Below, piece after piece: positions 8,832 through 16,820 of a DNA stretch of 64,000 bases. The stretch covers positions 1,674,001 through 1,738,000 of the forward strand of contig NZ_CP021108.1 of assembly GCF_002119685.1 (NCBI RefSeq). Direction: 5' to 3'. The notes beneath the pieces were generated by a model. It made no database searches. It saw only the letters and a program-made list of their open reading frames with translations, and was not told the DNA's origin. The stretch comes from Bordetella genomosp. 8 (GTDB taxonomy: Bacteria; Pseudomonadota; Gammaproteobacteria; Burkholderiales; Burkholderiaceae_B). Numbering within the stretch: position 1 is the stretch's first letter; the number at the start of each line of letters is the position of its first letter. A program made the translations under genes and the position numbers.

Positions 8832-8874
8832 GGCGGGATATGGGCGGTTAAACTCCAGCCGCTCATATCCCGCC
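8832..8874 (+). other. Long stable hairpin directly before the DUF2946 start codon
   Basis: GGCGGGATATG (8832-8842) pairs perfectly with CATATCCCGCC (8864-8874). The stem extends inward by GGCGG with GCCGCT (one G-U), giving about 16 base pairs around an 11-base loop. It ends three bases before the ATG at 8878, so any ribosome site would lie inside it. There is no U-run, so it is not an intrinsic terminator. It may limit translation, or the DNA palindrome may be bound by a protein. Confidence 0.5.
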
Positions 8875-8877
8875 ATC

Positions 8878-9378
8878 ATGACCTACCGCGCTCGCCGACA
8901 ACTGACCGCCTGGCTTGGCCTGATCGCCATGTGCCTGGTCGCGTTCGCGCCCACGGTCAGCCATTTCGTGCGGGCGGCCCGTACCGTCGTGCTTCCCGTA
9001 TGCACGGTGGAAGGCGAACAGGCGGCGCGGCCCGTCAATCTGCTTATCGGGTCGATGACGCCCATGCGGGCAGGCGCCATGACCGCCATGACGGCCATGG
9101 CGGCCGTGATGACCATGGGCGACATGCCGTCCATGCATCATGCCCCGTCCGCGGGCCATGGCGCGGATGGCCATGCCGACCATGAATCGCAGCCCATGGA
9201 CGACTGCGGATATTGCGACCTGCTCAATCACGTGCCCGCGCTGGCCATGGTCCCGCCGGCGCCGGTCGCGGCCCTGTTGCTGCTGTTCGCCGTCTTCCTC
9301 CTGCCGGCCCTGAGGCGCTATACGCCGCTGGGCGCCTTCCCCTCCGGCCGTCCCCGCGCCCCGCCCGCCTTTTCCTGA
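8878..9378 (+). CDS. DUF2946 family protein with Met/His-rich segment
   Basis: The 166-residue protein fits DUF2946, small membrane-associated proteins often found beside copper-related TonB receptors. It has an N-terminal hydrophobic segment (residues about 10-27), then nine methionines between residues 60 and 86, histidines at 87, 88, 94, 99 and 102, and a DCGYCDLL motif (C110, C113). A second hydrophobic segment lies near 122-148. Met-, His- and CxxC-rich periplasmic stretches are typical of Cu(I)/Cu(II) handling, so copper binding is inferred. No Shine-Dalgarno sequence is visible; a hairpin occupies that place. The TonB-dependent receptor follows 72 bases later. Confidence 0.8.
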   Translation: MTYRARRQLTAWLGLIAMCLVAFAPTVSHFVRAARTVVLPVCTVEGEQAARPVNLLIGSMTPMRAGAMTAMTAMAAVMTMGDMPSMHHAPSAGHGADGHADHESQPMDDCGYCDLLNHVPALAMVPPAPVAALLLLFAVFLLPALRRYTPLGAFPSGRPRAPPAFS

Positions 9379-9393
9379 CCACGCCTGGTAACC

Positions 9394-9423
9394 GGACGCC
9401 GCTTCATCGCGAAGCGGGTGTCC
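9394..9423 (+). other. Hairpin between DUF2946 and TonB-receptor genes
   Basis: CCGCTTC (9399-9405) pairs with GAAGCGG (9411-9417) around loop ATCGC, and GGAC/GTCC extend the stem beyond a small internal loop. It lacks a U-run, so it could be an mRNA processing or stabilising element that sets the ratio of the two proteins rather than a terminator. Confidence 0.35.
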
Positions 9424-9450
9424 GCCCGTCCTTTCCCGTCAGGAAATTCC

Positions 9451-11781
9451 ATGTCCTATCCTTGCTTTTGCCGCGCGCCGTTGCTGGCGCGCCTGGCGGC
9501 CGGGCGCATGGGCGGCGCCTTGCTGCCCTTGCTCTTCGCCGCCGGCCCCTGCCTGGCGCAGGGCGCCGAACCTGCCCCCGCCACCCTGGCCACCGTCAGC
9601 GTCACCGCCGATGCCGAAGCGCCGCCGCCCACCGATCCCAATCTGCCGGCCACCGTCGAGTCGGTGACCCGCGACCAGTTCGGCAAATGGAACGTCGTCA
9701 ACAGCGAAGACGCCCTCAAGTACATGCCGAACCTGGCGGTACGCAAACGCTTCATCGGCGACCAGAACTCCATCATCGCCGTGCGCGGCACCAGCAATAG
9801 CCAGAGCGCGCGCGGCCTGGTCTACGCCGATGGCCTCTTGCTCAGCAACCTGCTGGGCAACAGTTTCACGTACCCGCCGCGCTGGTCCATGGTGGCGCCC
9901 GACGAGATCGATCGCGTCGACGTCATCTACGGGCCGTATTCGGCCCTCTATCCCGGCAATTCCCTGGGCGCCACCGTCCTGATCACCACGCGCATGCCGG
10001 ACAGCTTCGAGACGCACGCCGACGCCAAGGGCTATACGCAGCATTTCAGCCTGTTCGGCGTCGATCGTGACTACACCGGCGGCCAGGCGTCCGCCTCCAT
10101 CGGCGATCGCATCGGCAAGCTGTCCTACGTGCTCGGCGTCAGCCATCTGGAGAACACCAGCCAGCCCTTGCAGTTCGCGACCTTGCCGCGCTCCACCACG
10201 CCGGCGCGTCCCGGCGATACCCCCGTGACCGGTGCCCGCTACTACAACAACCAGACCGGTGCGCCCACCGTCGTGCTTGGCGTCAACGGCGAGGGCATCG
10301 AGCGCACCATCGAGGATCAGCTCAAGTTCAGGCTCCAATACGACTTCACCCCCACGCTGCAGGGTGGGGCGACGTTCGGCTATTGGCGCGACCGCTATCG
10401 CAGCGATACGTCGAGCTTTCTGCGCGACGCCGACGGCAACAAGGTGTACCAGGGCAGGGTGGACATCGGCGGGTATGAGTACAACATCCCGGCTTCCGCC
10501 CTGGCGCCCAGCCGTGGCGACAGCGAGAACTACCTGTACGGCCTCTCGCTGAAGACGCGCCATGCCACGGGCTGGAATGCGGAGGCCATCGCGTCCTACT
10601 ACGACGTCGCCCGCAACGTGGCGCGCAACGCCAACCAGGGCGGACCGGGCGACGGCCCGGGCACCGCCACGTATGGCGACGGCACCGGCTGGAAGACGCT
10701 GGACCTGCGATCGACCTACACCCAGGCGCCTTCGGTGTCGGGCCTTGCCGCGCATGACCTGGCCTTCGGCTACCACGTCGATAGCTATTTCTCGGATAGC
10801 CGGACCTACAACACGGACGACTGGTCGGACGGCGGCGCGGGTGCCTTCGCGAATGCGTTCAAGGGCCGCACGCAGACCCAGGCCTGGTATGCCCAGGATG
10901 CCTGGCGCTTCCTGCCACGCTGGAAGCTGGTGTACGGGCTGCGCTACGAAGACTGGCGCGCCTATGGCGGATCGCAGGCAGTAGGCAGCGTGCAGGTGCC
11001 TTACGCGAATGCCGACCAGCAGCACGTATCGCCCAAGGCGTCGCTATCCTTCGACGCGACCGAGGAACTGACGCTGCGCGCGTCCTTCGGGCGGGCATAT
11101 CGCTTCCCGACGGTGGGCGAGCTGTTCCAGGGCAAGATCAACGGCTCGACGCTGGTCAATAACAATCCCAACCTGCAACCGGAAAACGACCTGTCCAAGG
11201 AGCTGACGGCGGAATGGACCCACGGCAACGGCATCTATCGGGTGTCGCTGTTCCAGGACGACGTGAAGAACACCATCTTCAGCCAGACCGATACGACGGC
11301 CATCCCCAACGTGACCAGCTTCCAGAACATCGACAAGGTGCGATCGCGGGGCGTGGAAACCAGCTACCAGGGCCAGGACGTAGGCATCGATGGCCTGGAT
11401 GTCATCGCCAATGTCGCCTATACGCAATCGAAGATACTGGCCAATTCGCAGAATCCGGACTCGGTGGGCAAGTACTTCTATCGCATCCCGCTGTGGCGCG
11501 CCAATCTGGTGGGCACCTATCGTTTTGGCGACAAGGCGTCGCTGACCGGCGCCGTGCGTTATTCAGGCCGCCAGTACAACACGCTGACGAACCAGGACAG
11601 CAACCCGGACGTGTTCGGCGGCACCAGCAGCTATACCGTGGTCGATGCCAAGTTCACGTACAAGCTGAACCGCTACAGCGAGGTCAGCGTGGGCGTGGAC
11701 AACCTGTTCGACGAACGGTATTTCGTCTATCACCCTTATCCGGGCCGCACCTTGTACGTCGAAACCCGTTTGCACCTGTAG
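9451..11781 (+). CDS. TonB-dependent outer-membrane receptor, probably metal (copper) related
   Basis: The 776-residue protein starts with a signal peptide ending near CLAQG. It then has a plug domain (TLATVSVTAD; IIAVRGTSNSQSARGLVYADGLLL; VDVIYGPYSALYPGNSLGATVLI) and a long beta-barrel. The barrel ends in a YVETRLHL strand, with the conserved TonB-receptor C-terminal motif EVSVGVDNLFDERYF just before it. The start follows AGGAAA at 9441-9446. It imports a ligand across the outer membrane using TonB energy. The ligand is inferred to be copper or a copper chelate only from the Met/His-rich DUF2946 neighbour; a siderophore cannot be excluded. Confidence 0.9.
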   Translation: MSYPCFCRAPLLARLAAGRMGGALLPLLFAAGPCLAQGAEPAPATLATVSVTADAEAPPPTDPNLPATVESVTRDQFGKWNVVNSEDALKYMPNLAVRKRFIGDQNSIIAVRGTSNSQSARGLVYADGLLLSNLLGNSFTYPPRWSMVAPDEIDRVDVIYGPYSALYPGNSLGATVLITTRMPDSFETHADAKGYTQHFSLFGVDRDYTGGQASASIGDRIGKLSYVLGVSHLENTSQPLQFATLPRSTTPARPGDTPVTGARYYNNQTGAPTVVLGVNGEGIERTIEDQLKFRLQYDFTPTLQGGATFGYWRDRYRSDTSSFLRDADGNKVYQGRVDIGGYEYNIPASALAPSRGDSENYLYGLSLKTRHATGWNAEAIASYYDVARNVARNANQGGPGDGPGTATYGDGTGWKTLDLRSTYTQAPSVSGLAAHDLAFGYHVDSYFSDSRTYNTDDWSDGGAGAFANAFKGRTQTQAWYAQDAWRFLPRWKLVYGLRYEDWRAYGGSQAVGSVQVPYANADQQHVSPKASLSFDATEELTLRASFGRAYRFPTVGELFQGKINGSTLVNNNPNLQPENDLSKELTAEWTHGNGIYRVSLFQDDVKNTIFSQTDTTAIPNVTSFQNIDKVRSRGVETSYQGQDVGIDGLDVIANVAYTQSKILANSQNPDSVGKYFYRIPLWRANLVGTYRFGDKASLTGAVRYSGRQYNTLTNQDSNPDVFGGTSSYTVVDAKFTYKLNRYSEVSVGVDNLFDERYFVYHPYPGRTLYVETRLHL

Positions 11782-11818
11782 CCGGCCAGTCCTAGGGTAT
11801 CCACCAATCCATGCCGCA

Positions 11819-11848
11819 TTGACAGCGTGGCGCGGCAATCCGGATAAT
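11819..11848 (+). promoter_or_regulatory. Sigma-70 promoter of the amide-utilisation operon
   Basis: A consensus -35 TTGACA (11819-11824) lies 18 bases before a -10 GATAAT (11843-11848), predicting a start near 11855. The -10 sits in the palindrome CGGATAATCCG (11841-11851), which could also be an operator. A strong promoter followed by a terminator is the layout expected for an operon controlled by antitermination. Confidence 0.65.
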
Positions 11849-11884
11849 CCGTCCAGGTTCGCGACACAGCCGCCGCGTTCCGAA

Positions 11885-11924
11885 CACAGCAGGATTGCTG
11901 TGCAAACCACTGGCTATGAAAGCC
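11885..11924 (+). promoter_or_regulatory. Leader hairpins, candidate AmiR/ANTAR antitermination target
   Basis: CACAGC/GCTGTG (11885-11890 with 11897-11902) close a six-base loop AGGATT. GGCT/AGCC (11912-11915 with 11921-11924) close a five-base loop. The 3' arm of the second hairpin is also the start of the terminator stem, so the two structures exclude each other. ANTAR proteins are known to bind paired hexaloop hairpins with A1 and G4 in the loops. Here the first loop has A1 but A at position 4, and the second loop is one base short, so the match is imperfect. Confidence 0.45.
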
Positions 11925-11960
11925 CTCGACTCGCGCCTCAGGCGTGTTCGAGGGCTTTTT
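11921..11960 (+). terminator. Intrinsic terminator in the leader of the amidohydrolase operon
   Basis: AGCCCTCGA (11921-11929) pairs with TCGAGGGCT (11948-11956); an inner CGCC/GGCG stem caps it, and TTTTT then GTTTTT follow. It ends 16 bases before the amidohydrolase ATG with the ribosome site TTGGAG in between. It could end TonB-receptor transcripts, but its place inside the leader downstream of a promoter suggests an attenuator. Confidence 0.8.
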
Positions 11961-11975
11961 GTTTTTGGAGTTTCC

Positions 11976-12878
11976 ATGTCGTCTTACGATTCCGCCGGCC
12001 TCCCCCCGCCTGGCGAGCGCGTGTTCCCGGACACCGTGGTTGCCGCGGTGCAGATGGATTGCCGTATCGGCCAGAAGGCCGCCAATGTGGCGCAGTCGCT
12101 GGCATTGATGGAGCAGGCGGCGCGGCAGGGCGCGGCTATCGTCGTGCTGCCGGAACTGTGCAATACGGGCTATGTCTTCGACAGCCGGGCGGAAGCGTTC
12201 GACCAGGCGGAAAGCGTGCCGGACGGCCCCACGGCGCAGGCCTGGATCGCCGCGGCCGCGCGGCTGGGCATCTACATCGTGGCCGGCATCACCGAGCGCG
12301 CGGGCGAACGCCTGTACAACGCGGCGGTGGTGATAGGCCCGCGCGGCTATATGGGCACCTATCGCAAGCTGCACTTGTGGGGAGAGGAAAACCTGTTCTT
12401 CGAGCCGGGCGACCTGGGCCTGCCGGTCTTCGATACGGAGCATGGCCGGCTGGGTGTGGCGATCTGCTACGACGGCTGGTTCCCGGAGGTCTATCGGCTG
12501 CTTGCCGGACAAGGCGTCGATATCGTCTGCATGCCGACCAACTGGGTGCCCATGCCGGGCCAGGATCCGCGCCATCCGACCATGGCCAATACCCTCGCGA
12601 TGGCGGCGGCCCACAGCAATGGCCTGAACATCGTTTGCGCCGACCGCGTGGGCGTGGAGCGCGGCCAGCCCTTCCTGGGGCAGAGCCTGGTGGTCGGCGC
12701 GCAGGGCTGGCCGCTGGCGGGGCCCGCCAGTCCGGACAGGGAAGAGGTCCTCTATGCCGCGATCAACCTGAAGCGGTCGCGCGCCGCCCGCCATCTGAAT
12801 CCCTACAACGTCGTGCTGCGCGATCGGCGCGATGACCTTTACCGGATCGTGTCCGGGCGCGAATCCGCGCGGACATAG
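11976..12878 (+). CDS. Nitrilase-superfamily carbon-nitrogen hydrolase (probable amidase)
   Basis: The 300-residue enzyme has the complete nitrilase-superfamily triad: E60 in LPELCNTGY, K131 in YRKLHLW and C164 in AICYDGWFPE. Such enzymes hydrolyse an amide or nitrile C-N bond through a cysteine thioester. The start at 11976 follows TTGGAG; an upstream in-frame ATG at 11895 would place the leader hairpins inside the gene and is rejected. The ABC importer and the AmiC/AmiR regulators in the same operon point to a small amide as substrate. It is shorter than the AmiE amidase of Pseudomonas (about 346 residues), so it is not simply that protein. Confidence 0.88.
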   Translation: MSSYDSAGLPPPGERVFPDTVVAAVQMDCRIGQKAANVAQSLALMEQAARQGAAIVVLPELCNTGYVFDSRAEAFDQAESVPDGPTAQAWIAAAARLGIYIVAGITERAGERLYNAAVVIGPRGYMGTYRKLHLWGEENLFFEPGDLGLPVFDTEHGRLGVAICYDGWFPEVYRLLAGQGVDIVCMPTNWVPMPGQDPRHPTMANTLAMAAAHSNGLNIVCADRVGVERGQPFLGQSLVVGAQGWPLAGPASPDREEVLYAAINLKRSRAARHLNPYNVVLRDRRDDLYRIVSGRESART

Positions 12879-12967
12879 TGTCAACCCAGGCCTGGTGACG
12901 GCCGGCGCGGCCGAGGCCGATAGCGCGCCATGCCGCAGTTCCCATCCATCTTGAAACAGGATCGACG

Positions 12968-14131
12968 ATGAAAACCACCGCGACTTCCCTCCTATCCATC
13001 GTGCTGGCCGCGGCCGGCGTGCTGACGCTTCCCGCAACGGCGGCGGAGCCTATCCGTATCGGCGTTGCCGTCGGCTTGTCCGGCGCCAATAGCGTGGTCG
13101 CGCCGGCGGCCGTGCAATCGTCGCAACTGGCCGTCGACGAAATCAATGCGTCCGGCGGCATCCTGGGCCGCCAGGTGCAGCTGGAAATCGCCGACGACGG
13201 CTCTGGCGCGGTCGGTGCGCAGAAGGCTTTCGACACGCTGGTTTTCCAGAAGAAGGTCGATGCCGTCATCGGCATGGAAACCAGCGCGGCGCGCAGCGCC
13301 GGACTGCCCGTGGTGGCGCGCGGCAAGACGCCGTACATCTACACCTCGTTCTACGAAGGCCGCTCGTGCAGCAAGTGGCTGTACGTCAACGGCTGGGTGC
13401 CGGAGCAGCAGGTCGCGCCGGTCGTCGATTACTTCACCGGGCATGAAAAGGCCAAGACATTTTTCCTGGTGGGCAGCGATTACTCCTTCGGCCGTGGGAT
13501 GCTGGGTTTCACCCGCAAGTACATCGAGCAGAAGGGCGGCAAGGTCGTGGGCGAGGAATACCTGCCCATGGACGGCAGCGACTGGACCGCCGTGATCGCC
13601 AAGATCCGCGCCGCCAAGCCCGACGCGTTGATCAGCTCCACCGCGGGCGGCGCGCCCAACGTGTCGCTGGCCAAGCAGCTCAAGGCGGCCGGTATCGCGA
13701 TTCCCTACGGCAACCTGGCCATCGACGAGGGCACGGCCAAAACCATGGGCGACGTGGCGTCGGGCATGTATCTTTCGGCCTCCTATCTGACCGGCATCGA
13801 TAACGCGGGGAACAAGCGTTTCCTGGATGCGATGCGCAAGAAGTTCGGCGGCGAGCTGAAGACGCCTAACGAATTGTCGGAGCCGCAGTACGAGGCTTTC
13901 TTCCTGTACAAGGCCGCCGTCGAGAAGGCCGGCACCACCGACTCCGACAAGGTCATTCCGGCGCTGGCCCAGGTGTCCTACGACGGTCCGCGCGGGCCGG
14001 TCAGCATGGACAAGAGCCGGCATGCGGCCTTGAATATGCACCTGGGACAGATCCAGGCCGACGGTTCCGTCAAGATCCTGCAGACCTTCGCCGCGGTCGA
14101 TCCGGGTCCGCAGTGTCCCAACATCAAGTAA
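12968..14131 (+). CDS. ABC transporter substrate-binding protein, amide/urea-type branched-chain family
   Basis: This 387-residue periplasmic protein has a signal peptide (cleavage probably after ATAA near residue 26) and a type I binding fold: IRIGVAVGLSGANSVV, DEINASGGILGRQ and YTSFYEGRSCSKWLY. The YxSFYEG motif recurs in the AmiC-like protein encoded downstream (YCSFYEGFEYS), which links the transported ligand to the regulatory ligand. The fold family includes the urea (UrtA) and short-chain amide (FmdD) receptors. It is the second gene of the operon; the fused permease-ATPase, a second permease and a second ATPase follow. Confidence 0.9.
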   Translation: MKTTATSLLSIVLAAAGVLTLPATAAEPIRIGVAVGLSGANSVVAPAAVQSSQLAVDEINASGGILGRQVQLEIADDGSGAVGAQKAFDTLVFQKKVDAVIGMETSAARSAGLPVVARGKTPYIYTSFYEGRSCSKWLYVNGWVPEQQVAPVVDYFTGHEKAKTFFLVGSDYSFGRGMLGFTRKYIEQKGGKVVGEEYLPMDGSDWTAVIAKIRAAKPDALISSTAGGAPNVSLAKQLKAAGIAIPYGNLAIDEGTAKTMGDVASGMYLSASYLTGIDNAGNKRFLDAMRKKFGGELKTPNELSEPQYEAFFLYKAAVEKAGTTDSDKVIPALAQVSYDGPRGPVSMDKSRHAALNMHLGQIQADGSVKILQTFAAVDPGPQCPNIK

Positions 14132-14185
14132 ACGCGGCATCGCGCCGGCGGCACGGGATGCCTACGCCGGCGCGGGGAGAACGAG

Positions 14186-15019
14186 ATGGGTCTGTTGCTG
14201 GATGTGCTGACCACGGCGGCCATGCTGTTCGTCGTGACCGTCGGCTTGATGGTGATCTTCGGCGTGATGAAGATCGTGAACTTCGCGCACGGGTCCTTGA
14301 TCACCCTGGGCGGCTACGTCAGCTACGTGGTCACCCGCCTGGGTCTGGATCCCTGGCTGGGCTGGCCGCTGGCCGTGCTGTGCGGCATCCTGGCCGGAAT
14401 GGCGATCGAATGGCTGGTGGTACGTCCCTTGTACCGGCGGCCGCTGGACGCCATCCTGGCCACCTGGGGCCTGGGCATCATCATCGGGCAACTGATCGTG
14501 CTCGCGTTCGGGCGCGAGGTGCAGTTCGCGGATGCGCCGCTGGCGGGCATCTGGAACCTGGGCGACATGGGCTATTCCGCCTATCGCATCCTGCTCATTC
14601 CCGTCGCCTTGGTGCTGTGGGCGCTGCTGGCCGCCTTGCTGAACGGTACGCGTTTCGGCGTGCGGACGCGCGCGGTGATCATGAACGAGCCGCTGGCCAG
14701 CGGCCTGGGCATCAACGCCTCGCGTATCCGCTTCATCACTTTCAGCCTGGGCGCGGGGCTGGGCACGCTGGGCGGTGCGCTGGTCACGCCGCTGTCCAGC
14801 GTCGACCCGAATATGGGCGTGGGCTGGCTGATCAGCGCCTTCATGCTGGTGATGGTGGCCGGGCATTCGATATCCAGCCTGATGCTGACGTGCCTGGTCT
14901 TCGGCGCCTGCCAGGTGCTGGTCAGCATATACGTGAATCCGGTCCTGGGCGGATTGACGATAGCCGTATTGGCCGCATTGACCTTGCGCGTGCGGCCCAA
15001 GGGGTTCGCGCATGAGTGA
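14186..15019 (+). CDS. Branched-chain-type ABC transporter permease (LivH/UrtB-like)
   Basis: The 277-residue protein has about eight hydrophobic segments and LivH-family landmarks: GLMVIFGVMKIVNFAHGSL near residues 18-36 and the RFGVRTRAVIMNEPLASGLG loop. It should form one half of the inner-membrane channel with the permease domain of the next gene. It starts 55 bases after the binding-protein gene; its stop overlaps the next start by 8 bases. The substrate is inferred to be a small amide from the operon context. Confidence 0.92.
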   Translation: MGLLLDVLTTAAMLFVVTVGLMVIFGVMKIVNFAHGSLITLGGYVSYVVTRLGLDPWLGWPLAVLCGILAGMAIEWLVVRPLYRRPLDAILATWGLGIIIGQLIVLAFGREVQFADAPLAGIWNLGDMGYSAYRILLIPVALVLWALLAALLNGTRFGVRTRAVIMNEPLASGLGINASRIRFITFSLGAGLGTLGGALVTPLSSVDPNMGVGWLISAFMLVMVAGHSISSLMLTCLVFGACQVLVSIYVNPVLGGLTIAVLAALTLRVRPKGFAHE

Positions 15020-16820
15020 TGCCACGATCGATCGCGACGCGGGGACGGACGCCGGTGCCGCCCGCCGTCACGCCAGCGGGCGCGGGCTGGCGGGATTGGC
15101 CGTCGCCGGCCTGGTCCTGGTGGCCGCGGGGCCTTTCCTGTTCGACACCTATTTGTTGAATGTTCTCATCAAGGCCTATTTCTTCGCCATCGCCGCCTTG
15201 ACCGTCGATGTGCTGTGGGGCTACACGGGCTACCTGACCTTCGGCCAGTCGGCGTTTTTCGGCATGGGTGCGTATGCGGCGGGACTGGCGTTCACCCATT
15301 ACGGGTTTTCTCCCGGCGTGGTGGCGCTGACCCTGCTCGCGGCGGTCGCCGGCACGGCGCTGCTGGCCGGCATCGTCGGCTGGCTGTCCTTTTACCGTGG
15401 CGCCTCGCCGTTCTTCGCCACGGTGATCTCGCTGGTGCTGCCCATCGTATTGACGCAGCTGGTGCTGTCGGGCGGCGAGTGGACGGGCTCCAGCTCGGGG
15501 CTGACGGGTTATGACAGCTTCGACCTGTCACTGCAGGGTTGGTACTGGGTGGCGGGCATCGCCCTGGCGGTGACCGGCGCCGCCGGTTGGCTGCTGGTGC
15601 GCAGCGATGCCGGCCGCGTGTTGACGGCGATCCGCGACAACGAGGTACGCTGCGAATACCTGGGGTTGCGCGTCTCCCGCGTGCGTATCCTGCTGCTGGT
15701 GGCAATGGCGGCGGTGGCCGGCCTGGCCGGTTTCGGCTATGGCGCGTTCAGCGGTGTGGTGGCGCCGGAGCTGACCGGTTTCGTGCTCGGCACGGAGCTG
15801 ATCATCTGGGTCGCGCTGGGCGGCCGCGGCACCCTGTGGGGGCCTTTGATCGGCGCCGTGTTGATCAACGTCGCCACCGCCTACCTGAGCGGCAGCATGC
15901 CCTTCGCGTGGCAACTGATACTGGGCGTGGCTTTTGTCGCCGTCATCCTGCTGCTGCCGCGCGGACTGGTGCCGGTCCTGCTGCGTCCTTTCGGCCTGGG
16001 CCGCCTGGCGCCGCGCATCCCGACGCTGGCGCGGCGAGATGCCCAGGCAAGGCCGCGCGCGGACGTGCCGGCGCTGGAAGTGCGCGACGTCAGCCGCAGC
16101 TTCGGTTCGTTGCACGTGCTGCGCGGCATCACGCTGACGGCGCGGCCTGGCGAGTTGGTGGGCCTGATCGGTCCCAATGGGGCCGGCAAGACCACGCTGA
16201 TGCGGGCATTGAGCGATGGCGCCGAACGCAGCGGCGGCAGCGTGGCGCTGTGCGGCCACGATATCGGCTGCCAGCCGCCGCAGGACTGCGTGCGCGATGG
16301 CCTGGGACGCAAATTCCAGAACGCCAATATCTTCGAGACGCTGACAGTCGCCGACAGCCTGCGCATCGCCGGCGCCTTGCATGACCGGCCGTCGCTGTGG
16401 CGGCGGTCGGACACGCTGCGCCTGCCGGACTATGCGCTGGAGGTATTGCGCGCCACCGATCTCGATCGCAAGCTGGGCGCCGTCGCGCGCGATCTTTCCC
16501 ATGGCGAGCAGCAGGCGCTGGAACTCGCGATGGTGCTCGCCCTGGCGCCGCGCGTTGTATTGCTGGACGAACCCACGGCGGGATTGAGCAGCCACGAGCG
16601 CGTCCGCGTCGGCGAAATCCTGGCCTCGCTGGCCCACCGCCATGGCTTGTGCTGCCTGCTGGTGGAGCACGATCTGGACTTTGTCGAGGAAGTCGCCACG
16701 CGCATCGTCGTGCTGCACCAGGGCGCCATCGTCATGGACGGCAGCTTCGCCGACGTGGTCGGGTCGGAGCTGGTCCGCACCATATACGCCGGCACCGGAC
16801 AGGCGGGAGGTACGCCATGA
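15012..16820 (+). CDS. Fused branched-chain-type ABC permease and ATPase (LivM-LivG fusion)
   Basis: This 602-residue protein joins two components that are usually separate. Residues about 25-325 are a LivM-type permease (VDVLWGYTGYLTFGQSAFFGMGAY; an RVRILLLVAMAAVAGLAGF region). Residues about 345-602 are a LivG-type ATPase with Walker A GPNGAGKT starting at 387, signature LSHGEQQALELAMVL and Walker B VVLLDEPTAGL. The reading frame runs through the junction with no stop or frameshift, and the linker RRDAQARPRADVPALEV is a plausible hinge. LivM-LivG fusions exist in other bacteria. It works with the LivH-like permease before it and the LivF-like ATPase after it. Confidence 0.93.
   Translation: MSDATIDRDAGTDAGAARRHASGRGLAGLAVAGLVLVAAGPFLFDTYLLNVLIKAYFFAIAALTVDVLWGYTGYLTFGQSAFFGMGAYAAGLAFTHYGFSPGVVALTLLAAVAGTALLAGIVGWLSFYRGASPFFATVISLVLPIVLTQLVLSGGEWTGSSSGLTGYDSFDLSLQGWYWVAGIALAVTGAAGWLLVRSDAGRVLTAIRDNEVRCEYLGLRVSRVRILLLVAMAAVAGLAGFGYGAFSGVVAPELTGFVLGTELIIWVALGGRGTLWGPLIGAVLINVATAYLSGSMPFAWQLILGVAFVAVILLLPRGLVPVLLRPFGLGRLAPRIPTLARRDAQARPRADVPALEVRDVSRSFGSLHVLRGITLTARPGELVGLIGPNGAGKTTLMRALSDGAERSGGSVALCGHDIGCQPPQDCVRDGLGRKFQNANIFETLTVADSLRIAGALHDRPSLWRRSDTLRLPDYALEVLRATDLDRKLGAVARDLSHGEQQALELAMVLALAPRVVLLDEPTAGLSSHERVRVGEILASLAHRHGLCCLLVEHDLDFVEEVATRIVVLHQGAIVMDGSFADVVGSELVRTIYAGTGQAGGTP

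Noticed and set aside
8832..8874. Hairpin as intrinsic terminator of the ABC-transporter operon
   Set aside because: The stem is strong but no U-run follows on either strand.
9439..11025. Long open frame antisense to the TonB receptor (about 528 codons)
   Set aside because: It has the composition of a mirror frame in high-GC DNA (His/Arg/Gly/Gln-rich), no motif and no ribosome site, while the forward frame is a clear receptor.
15900..16100. Frameshift or missed gene boundary between permease and ATPase domains
   Set aside because: The frame is continuous with a normal linker, and no start with a ribosome site is visible between the domains; a genuine fusion is simpler.
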